Shown here one piece after another: positions 10,794 to 20,800 of a DNA stretch of 43,389 nucleotides; the first letter of the stretch is position 1; each line of letters opens with the position of its first letter. The notes under the pieces are model-generated. The model saw only the letters and a program-made list of their open reading frames with translations. It had not been told where the DNA came from and ran no database searches. The translations under genes and the position numbers were made by a program. Origin of the DNA: Cystobasidium ongulense (lineage: Eukaryota; Basidiomycota; Cystobasidiomycetes; Cystobasidiales; Cystobasidiaceae); the NCBI GenBank assembly GCA_022835595.1, contig BQUP01000015.1, positions 14,960-58,348 on the forward strand, given 5' to 3'.

Positions 10794-11353
10794 ATGTCAA
10801 CTGTATACCTGAACGAGAATGGAGTACACCTGCAGCATGGATTCAATTATGCTGAGCCCAGTATTCCAGGAAGGCAAAGGTTACAGACAGTGTTCTTCGA
10901 AGAGGCACTCCGCCGACCTTGTCTACAGTGTGGAAGTTTCAACCACCAAGAAAGGTCTCCGCTGTCAGCTCTCTTCACCTACCAGACTCGTCCAAATGGG
11001 ACGAGACCATCTACGATGATCTAACTATCGAAGCCAACGAATACGCTATGGCTCTTCGCCGTTACAGCATCCACCTTATGTACCCCGACTTAGGGTACAG
11101 CCCTAAAGCACCTGCAGCAGTGGACGTTTGCAAAAATCCCTTCTTTGTAAAGGTCACCGAAGCACTGCCTCGAACATTTTTTACTCCTCGTGGAAACGAG
11201 TGTACCCCAGCCTGTGACAAACCCTGGAACCAAGTCATCGTTATTGAAGACAGTGACGATGATGAAGAACCAGTAGCATTGCTAGACAAATGGCTCGACC
11301 AGGCCAGTGAGGACCAAGCAGGATTAAATCTTCCGTCCGAGCTGTGCAAGTGA
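10794..11353 (+). CDS. Hypothetical two-exon protein, about 160 aa
   Basis: The start ATG at 10794 lies in a strong fungal context (ACCAACAATGTC). The first exon reads MSTVYLNENGVHLQH... to about 10920-10935. The downstream exon resumes in another frame with SSKWDETIYDD..., continues through an aromatic and charged region, then an acidic patch (VIVIEDSDDDEEP), and stops at 11353. A shared acceptor CACCTACCAG ending at 10985 restores the frame with donors at 10921, 10930 or 10936 (introns of 65, 56 or 50 nt). None of the donors is a good consensus, so a frameshift is the alternative. The first exon also reads CLQCGSFNH, which resembles half a zinc knuckle but lacks the final Cys. No family is recognised. 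It ends about 40 bp before the gypsy element. Confidence 0.4.
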
Positions 11354-11389
11354 GCACCCCCCGATGCGGTAGCCGATGGCGCCGTTTGA

Positions 11390-13530
11390 AGACTTTTCAT
11401 GTTTGACAACCTAATAGACTTTTCTCTGACTAACTATAAAAAGCCTGCATGTTTCTGTTTTGTCTCTTGTCTTCCTTAGAGTTTTTACCATCCAGTTCCC
11501 TACCCAGTACTTTTGTATTGGTACCTCCATTATATCGTATCCCCTCTCAAGCAATAAAACCCCATAAAACCCCATCTCGTAAAGCCTCTCAACTCTTCTC
11601 ACTACAGCCTCTACCCTCGCTTGTCCTGTCTAAGTCTCCCTCATCTACCTTTGACCTTCAAAACCTTAAACCCCCAGTGGACTAAGGCGGTGCAAAGCGG
11701 TGCAGAGTAACTAGACTACGGTGCAAGTGCGGTGAACCTTCGAACCATATCCGCAAAGACACCCACTTGAACGATTCCACCCCTCAAGCCCTACCTCACT
11801 CCCTATTCGAACTAAACCAGTTAGGTCTCAGGATCGATTAGGGTTTAAGAATTTTCCATTACAAATTCCATCACTACGAGTTGTTATTGTTAAATAGGCG
11901 TATCCAGACCTATTTCCTTGGTGGCGACTCCGACAAGTCGTAGTCTTATCATACACTATATAAAAAAATCAATTTGAACAAAGATGGCAGGCCGACGCGG
12001 ACGATCTGCCCTGCACGATGTCACGCCACAACCACCCTACCAGCCAACAGCAGAAGAACTAGCCGAGGTGGTAGTAATCCAAGCAAAGCTAACCGCAGAA
12101 GGCTACCCACAAATGGAGACGGAATGGGTCGACAGAATGATTACCGTCATGGACCCTCCCGATCTATACCAGGAGCATAAGTTAATCGAGGATAGACTTC
12201 GCTTAGCCAGAACTCAAGCGGCCGAAGAAGTGACCGCCCAGGCACGCGCCGCGTACGTCGATGAAGAAGACGACGATACACAAACGGAGACGGAGAGTCT
12301 TACTGAACTCAAAGTATCCCACCCTGATTGGCCAGCGGACGCTATTGCAGCCATGTACAAATCCGAACACACTCCTATTGTAAAACAAAAGAGCACGACG
12401 GTAAACAAAACTACCGATAAACCTCCAGCGGATATCGGAACTAAATTCGAAGGCGAAGGTGATGCAGAGAAATTCAAACATTTCAAAGTCGAGATCGCTT
12501 GTGCCTTCGCAGAAAACCCCAAGGACTTCTACACTGAAGCTAGACGTATCATTTACATCCGCAAGCAGCTTAAAGGCAAAGCTTCCTATTGGGCCCTCGA
12601 TAAAATTCAGGGAGCAGATGTTAATGACCCCGACAGTTGTCTACCGTTTGACACCGTCGGAAAATTTCTACAGGCTATGGAGGAAGAATTTATTCCAGTC
12701 GACGCCTACTTGAAAATTCATGAAAAATTGCAGAAACTCCACCAAGGACACTGGAGCATCCGGGAATTTACCAGAAGATTTACTTCCCTCGCCGACCAGT
12801 TGGAGCTTTCCGACCAAACTAAATTACAGTACTACGTTACGGGTCTTCGCGATGATGTCGAAACCTTCTTAAGTAACGGTTTCATCACCCTCAAGGATGA
12901 AAATTTCGACTCCTACTCCAAACGCGCCCTCAGATTGCGCGGTAAAATTGCCGAATCTCACGGCAAAGGTGGAGATAAGGACTTTGGTTCCAATGGAGGA
13001 GCTAAGAAAAATGAGAAAGACTCCAATAAGAAGAAGAACGAAAATAAAGAGGATAAAAAGACCATGGATCCCAAGAAACAGGATAACACGGCCGACAAGC
13101 CGAAGGGTCCGATCGCCTACGTCTCGCAAAAGGTTTTCGATGCGAAGACCGCCTTTTTGAAAATGAATACCGATGAAAGAACTACGGAATTCGAAAGGAG
13201 GCAAAATGCAGGCGAGTGCACATACTGCACCGACGCCGGCCACATAAAGAAGGATTGTACTCTCAATGGCTGCCGCCTTGAAGTAGCAAAAAAATAACTC
13301 CCTCTATTAGTTCAGAGCCACTAGCAGAGGGTACAGCAAAGGCTCTACCACTCGCAAGAGCCAGTCGTGAAACCCGACGACACCTTCTGACATCGGTGTC
13401 TTTTGGATCAAAAGCAAAGGACCTCCTCACTCTAGCAACCACTATTGATGGAAAACATCAATGTCTCAGCACGATAGACTCAGGTTCGAGTCTACCTGAC
13501 TTTCTCTGCGGAGCAAATTGGCAAAGGCAG
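11390..13530 (+). mobile_element. Truncated Ty3/gypsy LTR retrotransposon
   Basis: The parts in order are a putative 5' LTR (about 11390-11918, with a TATAAAAAG promoter-like site near 11436), a primer-binding site at 11919-11934 (TGGTGGCGACTCCGAC, matching a tRNA 3' end in CCA), an open gag gene, and the start of a retropepsin with the IDSGS active-site motif near 13470-13500. The sequence then loses similarity; reverse transcriptase, RNase H, integrase and a 3' LTR are absent from the window. The LTR left edge is uncertain. The element is broken: truncated, with at least one break after gag. Age cannot be judged without a second LTR. Confidence 0.7.
11984..13297 (+). CDS. gag: Gypsy-type gag polyprotein (fossil element, open frame)
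   Basis: A 437-codon frame is open throughout. The N-terminal third is acidic (YVDEEDDDTQTETES). The middle third resembles the retrotransposon gag/capsid domain of Ty3/gypsy elements, with FKVEIACAFAENP, then LKGKASYWALDKI and a basic amphipathic IREFTRRFTSLADQL stretch. A lysine-rich linker follows, and near the C-terminus a CCHC zinc knuckle reads CTYCTDAGHIKKDC. Capsid assembly and RNA packaging are the family roles. The start is chosen at ATGGCAGGC, shortly after the primer-binding site and an A-rich leader. The frame looks whole, in contrast to the lost pol region. Confidence 0.75.
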   Translation: MAGRRGRSALHDVTPQPPYQPTAEELAEVVVIQAKLTAEGYPQMETEWVDRMITVMDPPDLYQEHKLIEDRLRLARTQAAEEVTAQARAAYVDEEDDDTQTETESLTELKVSHPDWPADAIAAMYKSEHTPIVKQKSTTVNKTTDKPPADIGTKFEGEGDAEKFKHFKVEIACAFAENPKDFYTEARRIIYIRKQLKGKASYWALDKIQGADVNDPDSCLPFDTVGKFLQAMEEEFIPVDAYLKIHEKLQKLHQGHWSIREFTRRFTSLADQLELSDQTKLQYYVTGLRDDVETFLSNGFITLKDENFDSYSKRALRLRGKIAESHGKGGDKDFGSNGGAKKNEKDSNKKKNENKEDKKTMDPKKQDNTADKPKGPIAYVSQKVFDAKTAFLKMNTDERTTEFERRQNAGECTYCTDAGHIKKDCTLNGCRLEVAKK

Positions 13531-13588
13531 ACCTTCTTATTTGGGACAGCGGTACACATGCACATGCTACGCCGTGAGCTGTTCAGCA

Positions 13589-14037
13589 TCACGACATCTT
13601 TCGGCCAGCCTTCATGACTGCCTCGAAAACCATGCTATACTCCGCCCCAGCATTGGTGTCTGACACCCTCACTGCGTCGTGAGCAGCGCTGCGTAGCTTG
13701 CAAGTCGGATTTCGCAACCCGCAACAACCGGTAATTTTCCACCGTGCGATGCTCGTCTGTCGGTGTCGCTGAATGGCCTTTGGGTTGTATCTTTTCTTCC
13801 TCAAGTGCGTGGACCTTTACGAAAGTTTGCAACAACCTACCAAATTTCCTGTATGACTGCCGTGTGATTGTAGCGTTTACCTGCTTCATTAGAGTTGCCT
13901 CGATGATCTCGTCGCCTTTGCAGGTCCAGCCGAAGCGCTCCTTGACGAGCTGCGACATATTAACATTCTCTTTCATCGCAGATTTAACGGCACACCAGCT
14001 GCGATTAAAACGCGGGAAGTCAGTCGCGGTCTCATAA
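13589..14037 (-). pseudogene. Unrecognised coding remnant
   Basis: On the minus strand, a frame from about 14037 to 13635 includes NMSQLVKERFGWTCKGDEII and a basic helical stretch. A neighbouring frame (13804-13589) ends with DAVRVSDTNAGAEYSMVFEA. Both halves have protein-like composition and overlap around 13700, suggesting one former gene with a frame change or a lost intron. No family is recognised. It lies between the truncated gypsy element and the inverted repeat copy. Confidence 0.25.
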
Positions 14038-14176
14038 AGTCATAAGCTGGTATCCATTGCACTCACTTCTTTTCATGTTCGACATAGTCTCGCATCCCAC
14101 GGCTCTCACTTGATGTGTCTGCACCCTCGTAGAGCAGCCCTGCACCACGAATTGCACAGTGAGCTCGCACGAAGCC

Positions 14177-14875
14177 GGCCCCTCGGAGACAAGTAGTACA
14201 AAAGCTACCAATGAACGTACGTAAACAAATGCAACCTGCCAGGCATGCGCGCGAGAAGCCTTCTCTACCTGGGTGAGACGGTCAAGTCCCATCTTGTAAC
14301 CTGGTCGGGCCACAACAAGTCTTCTTTGGCGCATTGCGTTCTGGGAGTCGGATCCTTTTGCCGCTCCGGAGGGTTTTTAACGGCGTGTAGGCGCTCCAGA
14401 TAGAGAGACTGATAGACGAGTTTTCGAAAGAAGGTGCCTTTCTGGAGGTATGCCGTTCATTTGCCTCTCGTCGTGAGGTCGACTCGGGATGTGGGATTTC
14501 AGAGAAGGGATCTCATTGATATGCTGGTGAGTTTTTGCCGGTCCCCGCCCTTAACATCCAAGTTGGCATTTTGACAAAAGCTATCTGCCTCGTACACAGG
14601 TTGGCACGTGACATTGAACAAAAGGAAAGCTTTTGTGCCGGCCGGCTAAAGAGGAGGCGAAGAAAAGGCGACATGTTCTTTGGACAACAGCTTGTGAAAC
14701 ATCCTGACAAAGGGGCCAAGAGGTCTGCAGAGTCTCAAAGAGAGCTCAATGCGATGCTCTGAGTCTGATCTTCGAAAATGAAGAAATTCTGTATTCGAGC
14801 GGCATGTAGGGATGTCCCAGCCTGACAAAAGCGCTGATCCCAGCTGCTTTTCAAAGACACATCTGCGAGACTAGC
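14177..14875 (-). repeat. Dispersed repeat, inverted partial copy (R2)
   Basis: The reverse complement matches 1524-2240 of the longest copy, including the stretch ending in the GGGCCGGCTGAAG/TTAGCCGGC region and the downstream GCTTCTCGCGCGCATGC core. Similarity stops abruptly at both ends. It lies head-to-head with the next copy (R3), so 14177-14577 and 14902-15305 form inverted arms. Confidence 0.8.
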
Positions 14876-14901
14876 AATGAGTTTTGCTACGCTCTCCCAG
14901 G

Positions 14902-16485
14902 TTTTGTCGACGTGCAACTTGGATGTTAAGGGCACGGACCGGCATGAAGTCACCAGCATATCAACGAGATCAATTCTCTGAAGTCCCAAATCCCGACTCA
15001 ACCTCGCCACGAGCGGTAAATGAACGGCATACTTCCAAGCAGGCACCTTTTCGAAAACTCGTTTATCAATCTCTTTATCTGGAGCGCCTACATGCCCTTA
15101 AGAACGCTCCGGAGCGGCAAAAGGGGCCAACTCCCTAATTCAACGCGCCAAAGAAGATTTGTTGTGGCTCGACCAGGTTACAGGATGGGACTTGACCGTC
15201 TCATCCAGGTGGAGAAGGCTTCTCGCGCGCATGCTTGGCAGGTTGCAGTCATATACGTGCGTTCGTTGGTAGCTTTTGTATTACTTGTCTCCGAGGGGCC
15301 GCAGCGGAAATATGCGTGGAGACTATCTCAGCAGAGAAGACACAAATTCGTCCATGGTGGATGATGTGTCGATGTGGGATATGCAGGCGTAGGACTACCT
15401 CTAGATGAACTGATATTGGCTTTCGATGTAAATACGGCGATAGACTAAAATTTGTCCAAAACCATTCTCATACTAGATTGCAACATTTTTCGTTCGTGTT
15501 AGAGACCCCTTGTGATCTTTTGACTGCAGAACAAGCTTAGGTATGCAGATCAATGCACGCCGCCTGATCTACAGCATACCGAAAGAATTCAAGAGACTTG
15601 TCGCCGCTATACTCTCCGTTGCTGAGGATTATCGGTGCAAGACAGGCTCCAGACATGCAGGAAAGCATAGCCTGAAGGCGATCCTCGCCCAGTGGTCACC
15701 TGTTAGACTGCCGTGTCGAGCTTTCCTGAAAAGCGGTGGTAGTTCCGGGAACGAAGTATAGGAAAGCCCGTCCACAGGTTGTCATGTTTCAACACGTCTC
15801 CCTTGACGTCTTGATTAGCTGTGTCGAAGACATACAAGTCAAAGCCAAGGAGAGAGATGAAGTTGATGAAGGTGGTATCATGTGACGGTAGCAGCGTGTA
15901 GGCCTGATAGAAGGGAGCGTCGGGTGAGTGAATAGCACCCCGTGTCTGTGGAAAACACCTTACACTGTCACCACCATCTCGAGATTGTGCTCAAGTTGTG
16001 TTTGGCCAAGTATATTGAGCTTCAATGCCGAGCTTGAAGGCACACCTGGCGGTGTCCACAGGCTGCCCACGCAAGCTTCGAGTCTGTGCAGCGCGCAGAG
16101 ACTGAAGCGTATCAGGCTGGACCCCGCCCATCAATATGCCGATGCTTGGGTTCCAGCTTCTGTGCGAGTATAATTTACTTTATAGAAAACGTGTACCTCG
16201 TACTCAAATGGGCATATTTTCAAGTCTTAAGAGCAAAAGCGGCTGATAGCGTGGCAATGGTTGATCTAGCAGTGTCACTCCTACATACCAGCTTCGATCA
16301 AGGTCTCAGGATCAAAGGCTGTTCATGGCGAGGTAATGTATGAATCTTACAGAGAGACCTAGATATATAATCTGTATCTGTCAAGGACTATATCATAACA
16401 ACTGTCCGAACAATCGTTGACGAATACACTGTAACGGACTTCAAGGCTGTCGCAAAGGCTTAACCGTCATGGCCAGATTTCATCT
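14902..16485. repeat. Dispersed repeat, direct partial copy (R3)
   Basis: It matches 1828-3554 of the longest copy in the same orientation at roughly 95% identity by eye, with one larger internal replacement near 15540-15590. Similarity ends abruptly at GATTTCATCT (16485), where an AT-rich segment begins. Frames within it (for example 15020-15364 +, 15046-14735 - crossing the R2/R3 junction) are not intact genes. Confidence 0.85.
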
Positions 16486-16715
16486 TTACTTGTTACATTA
16501 CTTAACTTTGTAGTATCACTGGTACTATGAGGTGAGTTTGATAGTAATTCAAGCCAATACCAATTTACAGCAGAGTTTAATCAGTTAAGTTTTTGTCATT
16601 TCCATATAGGGATTGATGGATTGTCTCTTTATTTTGTATTGCTGACAACCTTTACAATGCCTATTTGTATCTTAGCTAGCTGAGAAAATGTACAACATAA
16701 CTGCAGGTAATCTCC
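16486..16715. other. AT-rich segment of unknown origin
   Basis: About 230 bp are visibly richer in A+T than both flanks and contain no long frame. The left edge coincides exactly with the truncation of repeat copy R3. It may be a short insertion, a solo repeat or a RIP-affected scrap. Confidence 0.4.
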
Positions 16716-16740
16716 ATGGCAGCAGGACCGATCTGCCAAT

Positions 16741-17716
16741 GTGCTACACCGTAACTACGGTGCAACTGCAGAAGAAGTAATGGTCAACGAGTGGTTACAA
16801 GCTTTTCGCACCGTTAGCCAAGCCTCTGGAGACTCTGTCAGTCGCGAACTACCAATCCGCTCGGGGTCGGCACTCATCTCGCGAGGCCTAAAGAGCCATA
16901 TTGCAGCAAGTCAACGAATCGCCGATGGGAAGACTCCAGAGACACGAGAAGACGATGTCAGGGGATACACTTTGGCAATCAGACGGTGGGCCTCCATCTT
17001 GCAAATCTGGCGGTGCACTTTACATCATCGAAGTACGATATATTGTCCTATCACTTTGCCGTCACGACTGGTCTTTTGGAGCTACAAATACAGCTAAGAT
17101 TGCTCAGCAATCTTATGCGCCACATAGAGCAGTGTTCCCTATCGAAGGAAATCAACAGCACAAGGCACATGCGATAACTCTCAAAGTCACTCTTTTATTC
17201 GCTTGCAGGGCCATGGCTACGTAATATCGCCACATCATAGCGAAACATCAATGGAGAGGTCGCGGAAATCCCGTATGACTCCACACCTGCTGATCAGGTG
17301 AATCAAGCTACCCTTTCAAAGAGACAAGCAATACAGGCTTGATACCGTCGAGGCTGCGCCACCATGGCGAAGCGCATTGTGGCGAACTTAAGGACGAAAA
17401 CCCAGACAGGAGCGTATGTGAGGGGGACTGATAATTGGCTGCTCCTCTTTCATGTCCCATCGTGCGTACTACCAGCTACCATACACCACACCTAGCAACT
17501 GGCTAGCACCGGGAGAAAGCAATGGGATTGCCGTACGACCTCTCTTCCATTGGGACAGCAAGCAGACTCCTGGCACAAGCACAAATGATAAAAAATGCTT
17601 TGGACGTAATAGAACCACATAATACTGCCTATCACCAGCGCCTCATGTTTGAATACATCGTGACATCTGCGATAGGAGAGGAGAAAATTGAACGTTTAAC
17701 GCATGACTCAATAGGT
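16741..17716 (+). CDS. 5' part of an interrupted hypothetical host gene
   Basis: Three stretches have helix-rich, protein-like composition on the plus strand: about 16760-16970 (VMVNEWLQAFRTVSQ, later LKSHIAASQRIADGK), 16986-17177 (GLHLANLAVHF, later LLELQIQLRLLSNLM) and 17522-17716 (starts MGLPYDLSS, then LLAQAQMIKNALDVI). They are in different frames, as expected for exons with introns between them, but I could not place all splice sites. The last stretch runs without a stop to the left edge of the copia element at 17716. The frame continues in phase on the far side at 22396. No domain is recognised. It could be one multi-exon gene or more than one fragment. Confidence 0.4.
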
Positions 17717-17853
17717 TGATGGATTGCTATGATTAACTAGGAAGACAACGAGCAAGATCTAAGACTAGAAGACTTAAAGGCGACCCTCATCGCTCCGGGG
17801 CTACGGGACTTGTCGTCTCGCTCCTCGTGTCGCCGCCTCCCCGTATGTCAACA
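17717..17853 (-). repeat. Copia 3' LTR
   Basis: A 137-bp copy of the terminal repeat. In the element's orientation it begins TGTTGACATACGG and ends CCATCA. It matches 22255-22395 over its length. Confidence 0.9.
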
Positions 17854-17862
17854 CTCCCACTC
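17854..17862 (-). other. Copia polypurine tract
   Basis: GAGTGGGAG on the minus strand lies directly before the 3' LTR, the expected place for plus-strand priming. Confidence 0.6.
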
Positions 17863-17883
17863 GCCTGCTAAAGTCTTGATGTG

Positions 17884-18821
17884 CTAACTTATGCCGTTTC
17901 CTACGCAGAAAAATCGAAGGAGGTCAAGTGAGACAGGTTTGGCGAGTGCGTCGGCCAGTTGAGCGTGTGTACTGACGAACTGGAGATTGATGGTTCCATT
18001 TTCCAGGCATTCCCGAATAAAATGATGGCGTACAGTGAAGGGTTTTGTACAGCCAGTAGTACGACTGTTGTTTGCTAGAGCAACGGCTCCTTGATTGTCG
18101 CAATAAAGAGGTGTTGCTTCGTCAATTGACATGCCAAGGTCAACTAACAGTTCTTTGAACCAGATGGCTTCTTTTGCTGCTTCAGTAGTAGCTACGTGTT
18201 CAGCTTCAGTGGTCGAAGTGGTAACTAATCCTTGACGACATGAAGCCCACGTAGTAGCTGCATTACCGAGCTTGAAGATGTAACCGGAGGTACTTCGACC
18301 GGTATCGAGATCGTCCACGAAAGCTGAGTCTGTGAATCCGTGGAAGTCTGTATCACCTTGATAAGTGATACCATAGTCAACGGTACCTTTAACGTATCGA
18401 AAGACTTTCTTGAGGCCTTTTAGATGTTCTATAGTGGGATTACCATTGAATCTCGAGAAAAGACCGCAGCTGAAGGCGAGATCTGGTCGAGTACCCAGCA
18501 TAAGAAACATCACAGAGCCGACCATGGTAACGCAGCGTGGTAACGTTGACCAGCTAGAATAGGTGTCTTGGTGGCATTTGCGTTGTGCAAATCGAAGCGC
18601 TTGAGGATATCGTGTGCGTATCGAGTTTGCTTGATGGTGAGGGTTCGAGCTTGACGGTCTCTAGTGATCTCAAGACCAAACAAGACATTAACATCGCCAA
18701 GTCTTTTGATTGCGAACTTGCTCTCGAGGTGTTTGATGGCTTGTTCGACTTTATCCTTGTCTCCTACGATAATCATGTCGTCAACGACTGTTGCGACTCC
18801 CTCTGATCCGTCGCGAGACAT
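17884..18821 (-). pseudogene. Copia RT C-terminal part and RNase H (fossil)
   Basis: Minus-strand pieces carry the RT active-site region (VVDDMIIVGD, the copia-type counterpart of YVDD), a LFGLEITRD segment, then MFLMLGTRPDLAFS and the RNase H domain with GFTDSAF, STSGYIF, TSTTEAEHVA and the terminal LADALAKPV motif. These are standard blocks of the copia polyprotein C-terminus. The element is broken and this is listed only as one of its parts. Confidence 0.85.
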
Positions 18822-18909
18822 ACATCCAGATACAGGTATCAGCCGCTGTAGGAAGTAGGTGGAGCTCCTCTAGAGCAGCATGAAGCATCTTCCACCACTG
18901 TATACCGGC

Positions 18910-19883
18910 TTACATTAGCCCATAAAGTGCCTTATCAATTCTCCAAACATCTCCATTCTTTTCCTCATAACCTTGAGGTGGTTTGACGTATATCTCTTCT
19001 TCAAATGGGGCATTGAGGAAGGCGGTAATAGCGCCAATTTGTTGTATTTCCCAGTTCTTGCTGGCTGCAATAGCCAGAACTGTGCGTATTGAACCATAAG
19101 CTGCAACTGGGGAGTAAGTGTCGGTGAAGTCTAGGCCTTCAATCTGCTTGAAGCCTCTTGCAACGACCCGAGCCTTGAAGCGTTCGACTTGACCCTGCTT
19201 GGTGAGCCTCAATGCAAAGACCCACTTAGTATCTATCGCAGTCCTGTCAGCCGGCAGCTTGCAGACGCGATAAGTCTTGTTCAGAATCAGACTGTCGATT
19301 TCAGACTCGCAGGCAGTCTTCCAATGATCATGTTCAGCAGATCTTGATGCATCAGAGTAGCTCGAAGGTGTATCAGGAATGGTATCTTGCATGACAAAGG
19401 CCAGAATTGAGGTGGTTGCTGGGAGAGAGCCATTGATGCGTTGAACCGACCTCCTGACCTTGTGCTCCTTGGAGCGTCTAATGCCGGGATTGCCGTATTA
19501 CCCGTAGCGCCACCAAACTGAAGTTGCCTGGGCACGTGACTTTGCTGGGGCACGTGTTCGGTGAGAACCTCCCAGCCTGGTCGAGCAAAAGTTTGTGGCG
19601 TGACTGTAGGGCGGGCCGCTTCTGGGCGGACCTGACTTTGAACTTGAGGTGCTGCTGGCCGGTTAATTCCGGGTAACACTCGGGGTAATTCGGGTGGTTC
19701 GGGTAGTTCTGCCACCGGCGAATCTGCCAGTGGTACATCATGATTGAGGACGATGGGAAGGGAGTCAAGTGAGCAGTCGACTCCCACTGGTTGACTATCC
19801 ACTGATCCAGCTGTTTCGTATCTTGCAGCTTCGAAGAATGACGCATCTCTTGCTGTGAAGAACTTCTTGGTCTCTGGATCCAT
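18910..19883 (-). pseudogene. Copia integrase C-terminal linker and reverse transcriptase (fossil)
   Basis: A proline-rich linker region is followed by the RVT_2 domain: WVFALRLTKQGQ, FKARVVARGFKQ, TYSPVAAYGSIR and YVKPPQGYE are all characteristic copia RT blocks. It is part of the broken element at 17717-22395. Confidence 0.85.
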
Positions 19884-19932
19884 GAACTTCCATGCCTTCT
19901 GGTCGGATGGATATCCAATGAAAATTGATACT

Positions 19933-20800
19933 TTACGATGGGCTGCAAACTTGCCTTCTCGAAGCTGACGTGGAACGTGCGTGTAGGCTGACGATCCCCA
20001 GACTCGAAAATTGGTTTATGTCGGGCTTCTTTCCCATTAAGAGCTCGTAAGGCGTTTTACCTGACCGCTTCTGCCAGGTTCTATTTCGAACATGTGCTGC
20101 TGTGAGTACAGCTTCTCCCCACAAATCATTTGATAGACCTGAGGCTAATCTATCTTGTTTTCGCTTGCTGTATGATTGCGTTCGCAGCTTCTGATACGGT
20201 ACGAACGGCTCGCTCAGCAGCTCCATTTTGCTGTGGAGTATATGGAACGGATTTGGAATGGTGAATTTGATGGGAGAGGTACAGCTCTCTAATAGCTGTT
20301 GAATCGTATACAGTGTCGTTATCTGTACGTATTTCTTTTATCTTGATATCAAGTGACGAAGCTATGCTAATCTTCTTCTTAATGCAGCTTATAGCTTCTG
20401 ACTTCTGATTCAAGATATCGACGAAGATTGCTCCACTGTAGTCGTCTCTGAAGATGGAGCCAAAACGACCACCACTAGCTGTTGGAGGAGTTACTGGTCC
20501 GAAGAGATCTGCATGGAGGAGTTCGAATGGACGGGATGCTTTGCAAGGTGAGATTGGGAATGGATCTCTATGTCCCTTTCCTGCTGACATCCTTCGCAAT
20601 TAGCTCCCACTGGTTTCTAACCAGTTAACTGCATTCCTTCTACATGCTTTGCTGTCTGGTGAACGGCATCCCAGCCAAGATGACCGAGGCACTCATGCCA
20701 GAGCTGCCAAGTAGAGTTGATAGTATTGATAGTGGGTGCAGATATAGCACATTCAGCTCCTGGAGCAACGGCTAATCTCACGTTCTGTCTTTCTGCAGAT
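19933..20800 (-). pseudogene. Copia integrase (fossil)
   Basis: A GAG-pre-integrase segment (LWHECLGHLGWDAVH) precedes the catalytic core with LLHADLFGPV (first Asp), EIRTDNDTVYD (second Asp) and YTPQQNGAAERAVRT (Glu). This is the DDE arrangement of retroviral-type integrases. It is part of the broken element. Confidence 0.85.

Noticed and set aside
10860-10960. CLQCGSFNH as a retroelement zinc knuckle
   Set aside because: The final Cys is absent and the surrounding frame is better explained as exon 1 (or a spliced-out edge) of the small gene at 10794.
12203-12522. Minus-strand frames opposite gag, some hydrophobic
   Set aside because: Antisense shadows of the gag frame.
13470-13500. TTCGA-containing stretch as a tRNA T-loop
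   Set aside because: No cloverleaf could be formed around it; it codes for the IDSGS protease motif.
17414-17495. Possible intron (GTATGT ... CCTAG) before the ATG at 17522
   Set aside because: Joining to an upstream ATG at 17364 gives either the wrong phase or an early stop, depending on the acceptor.
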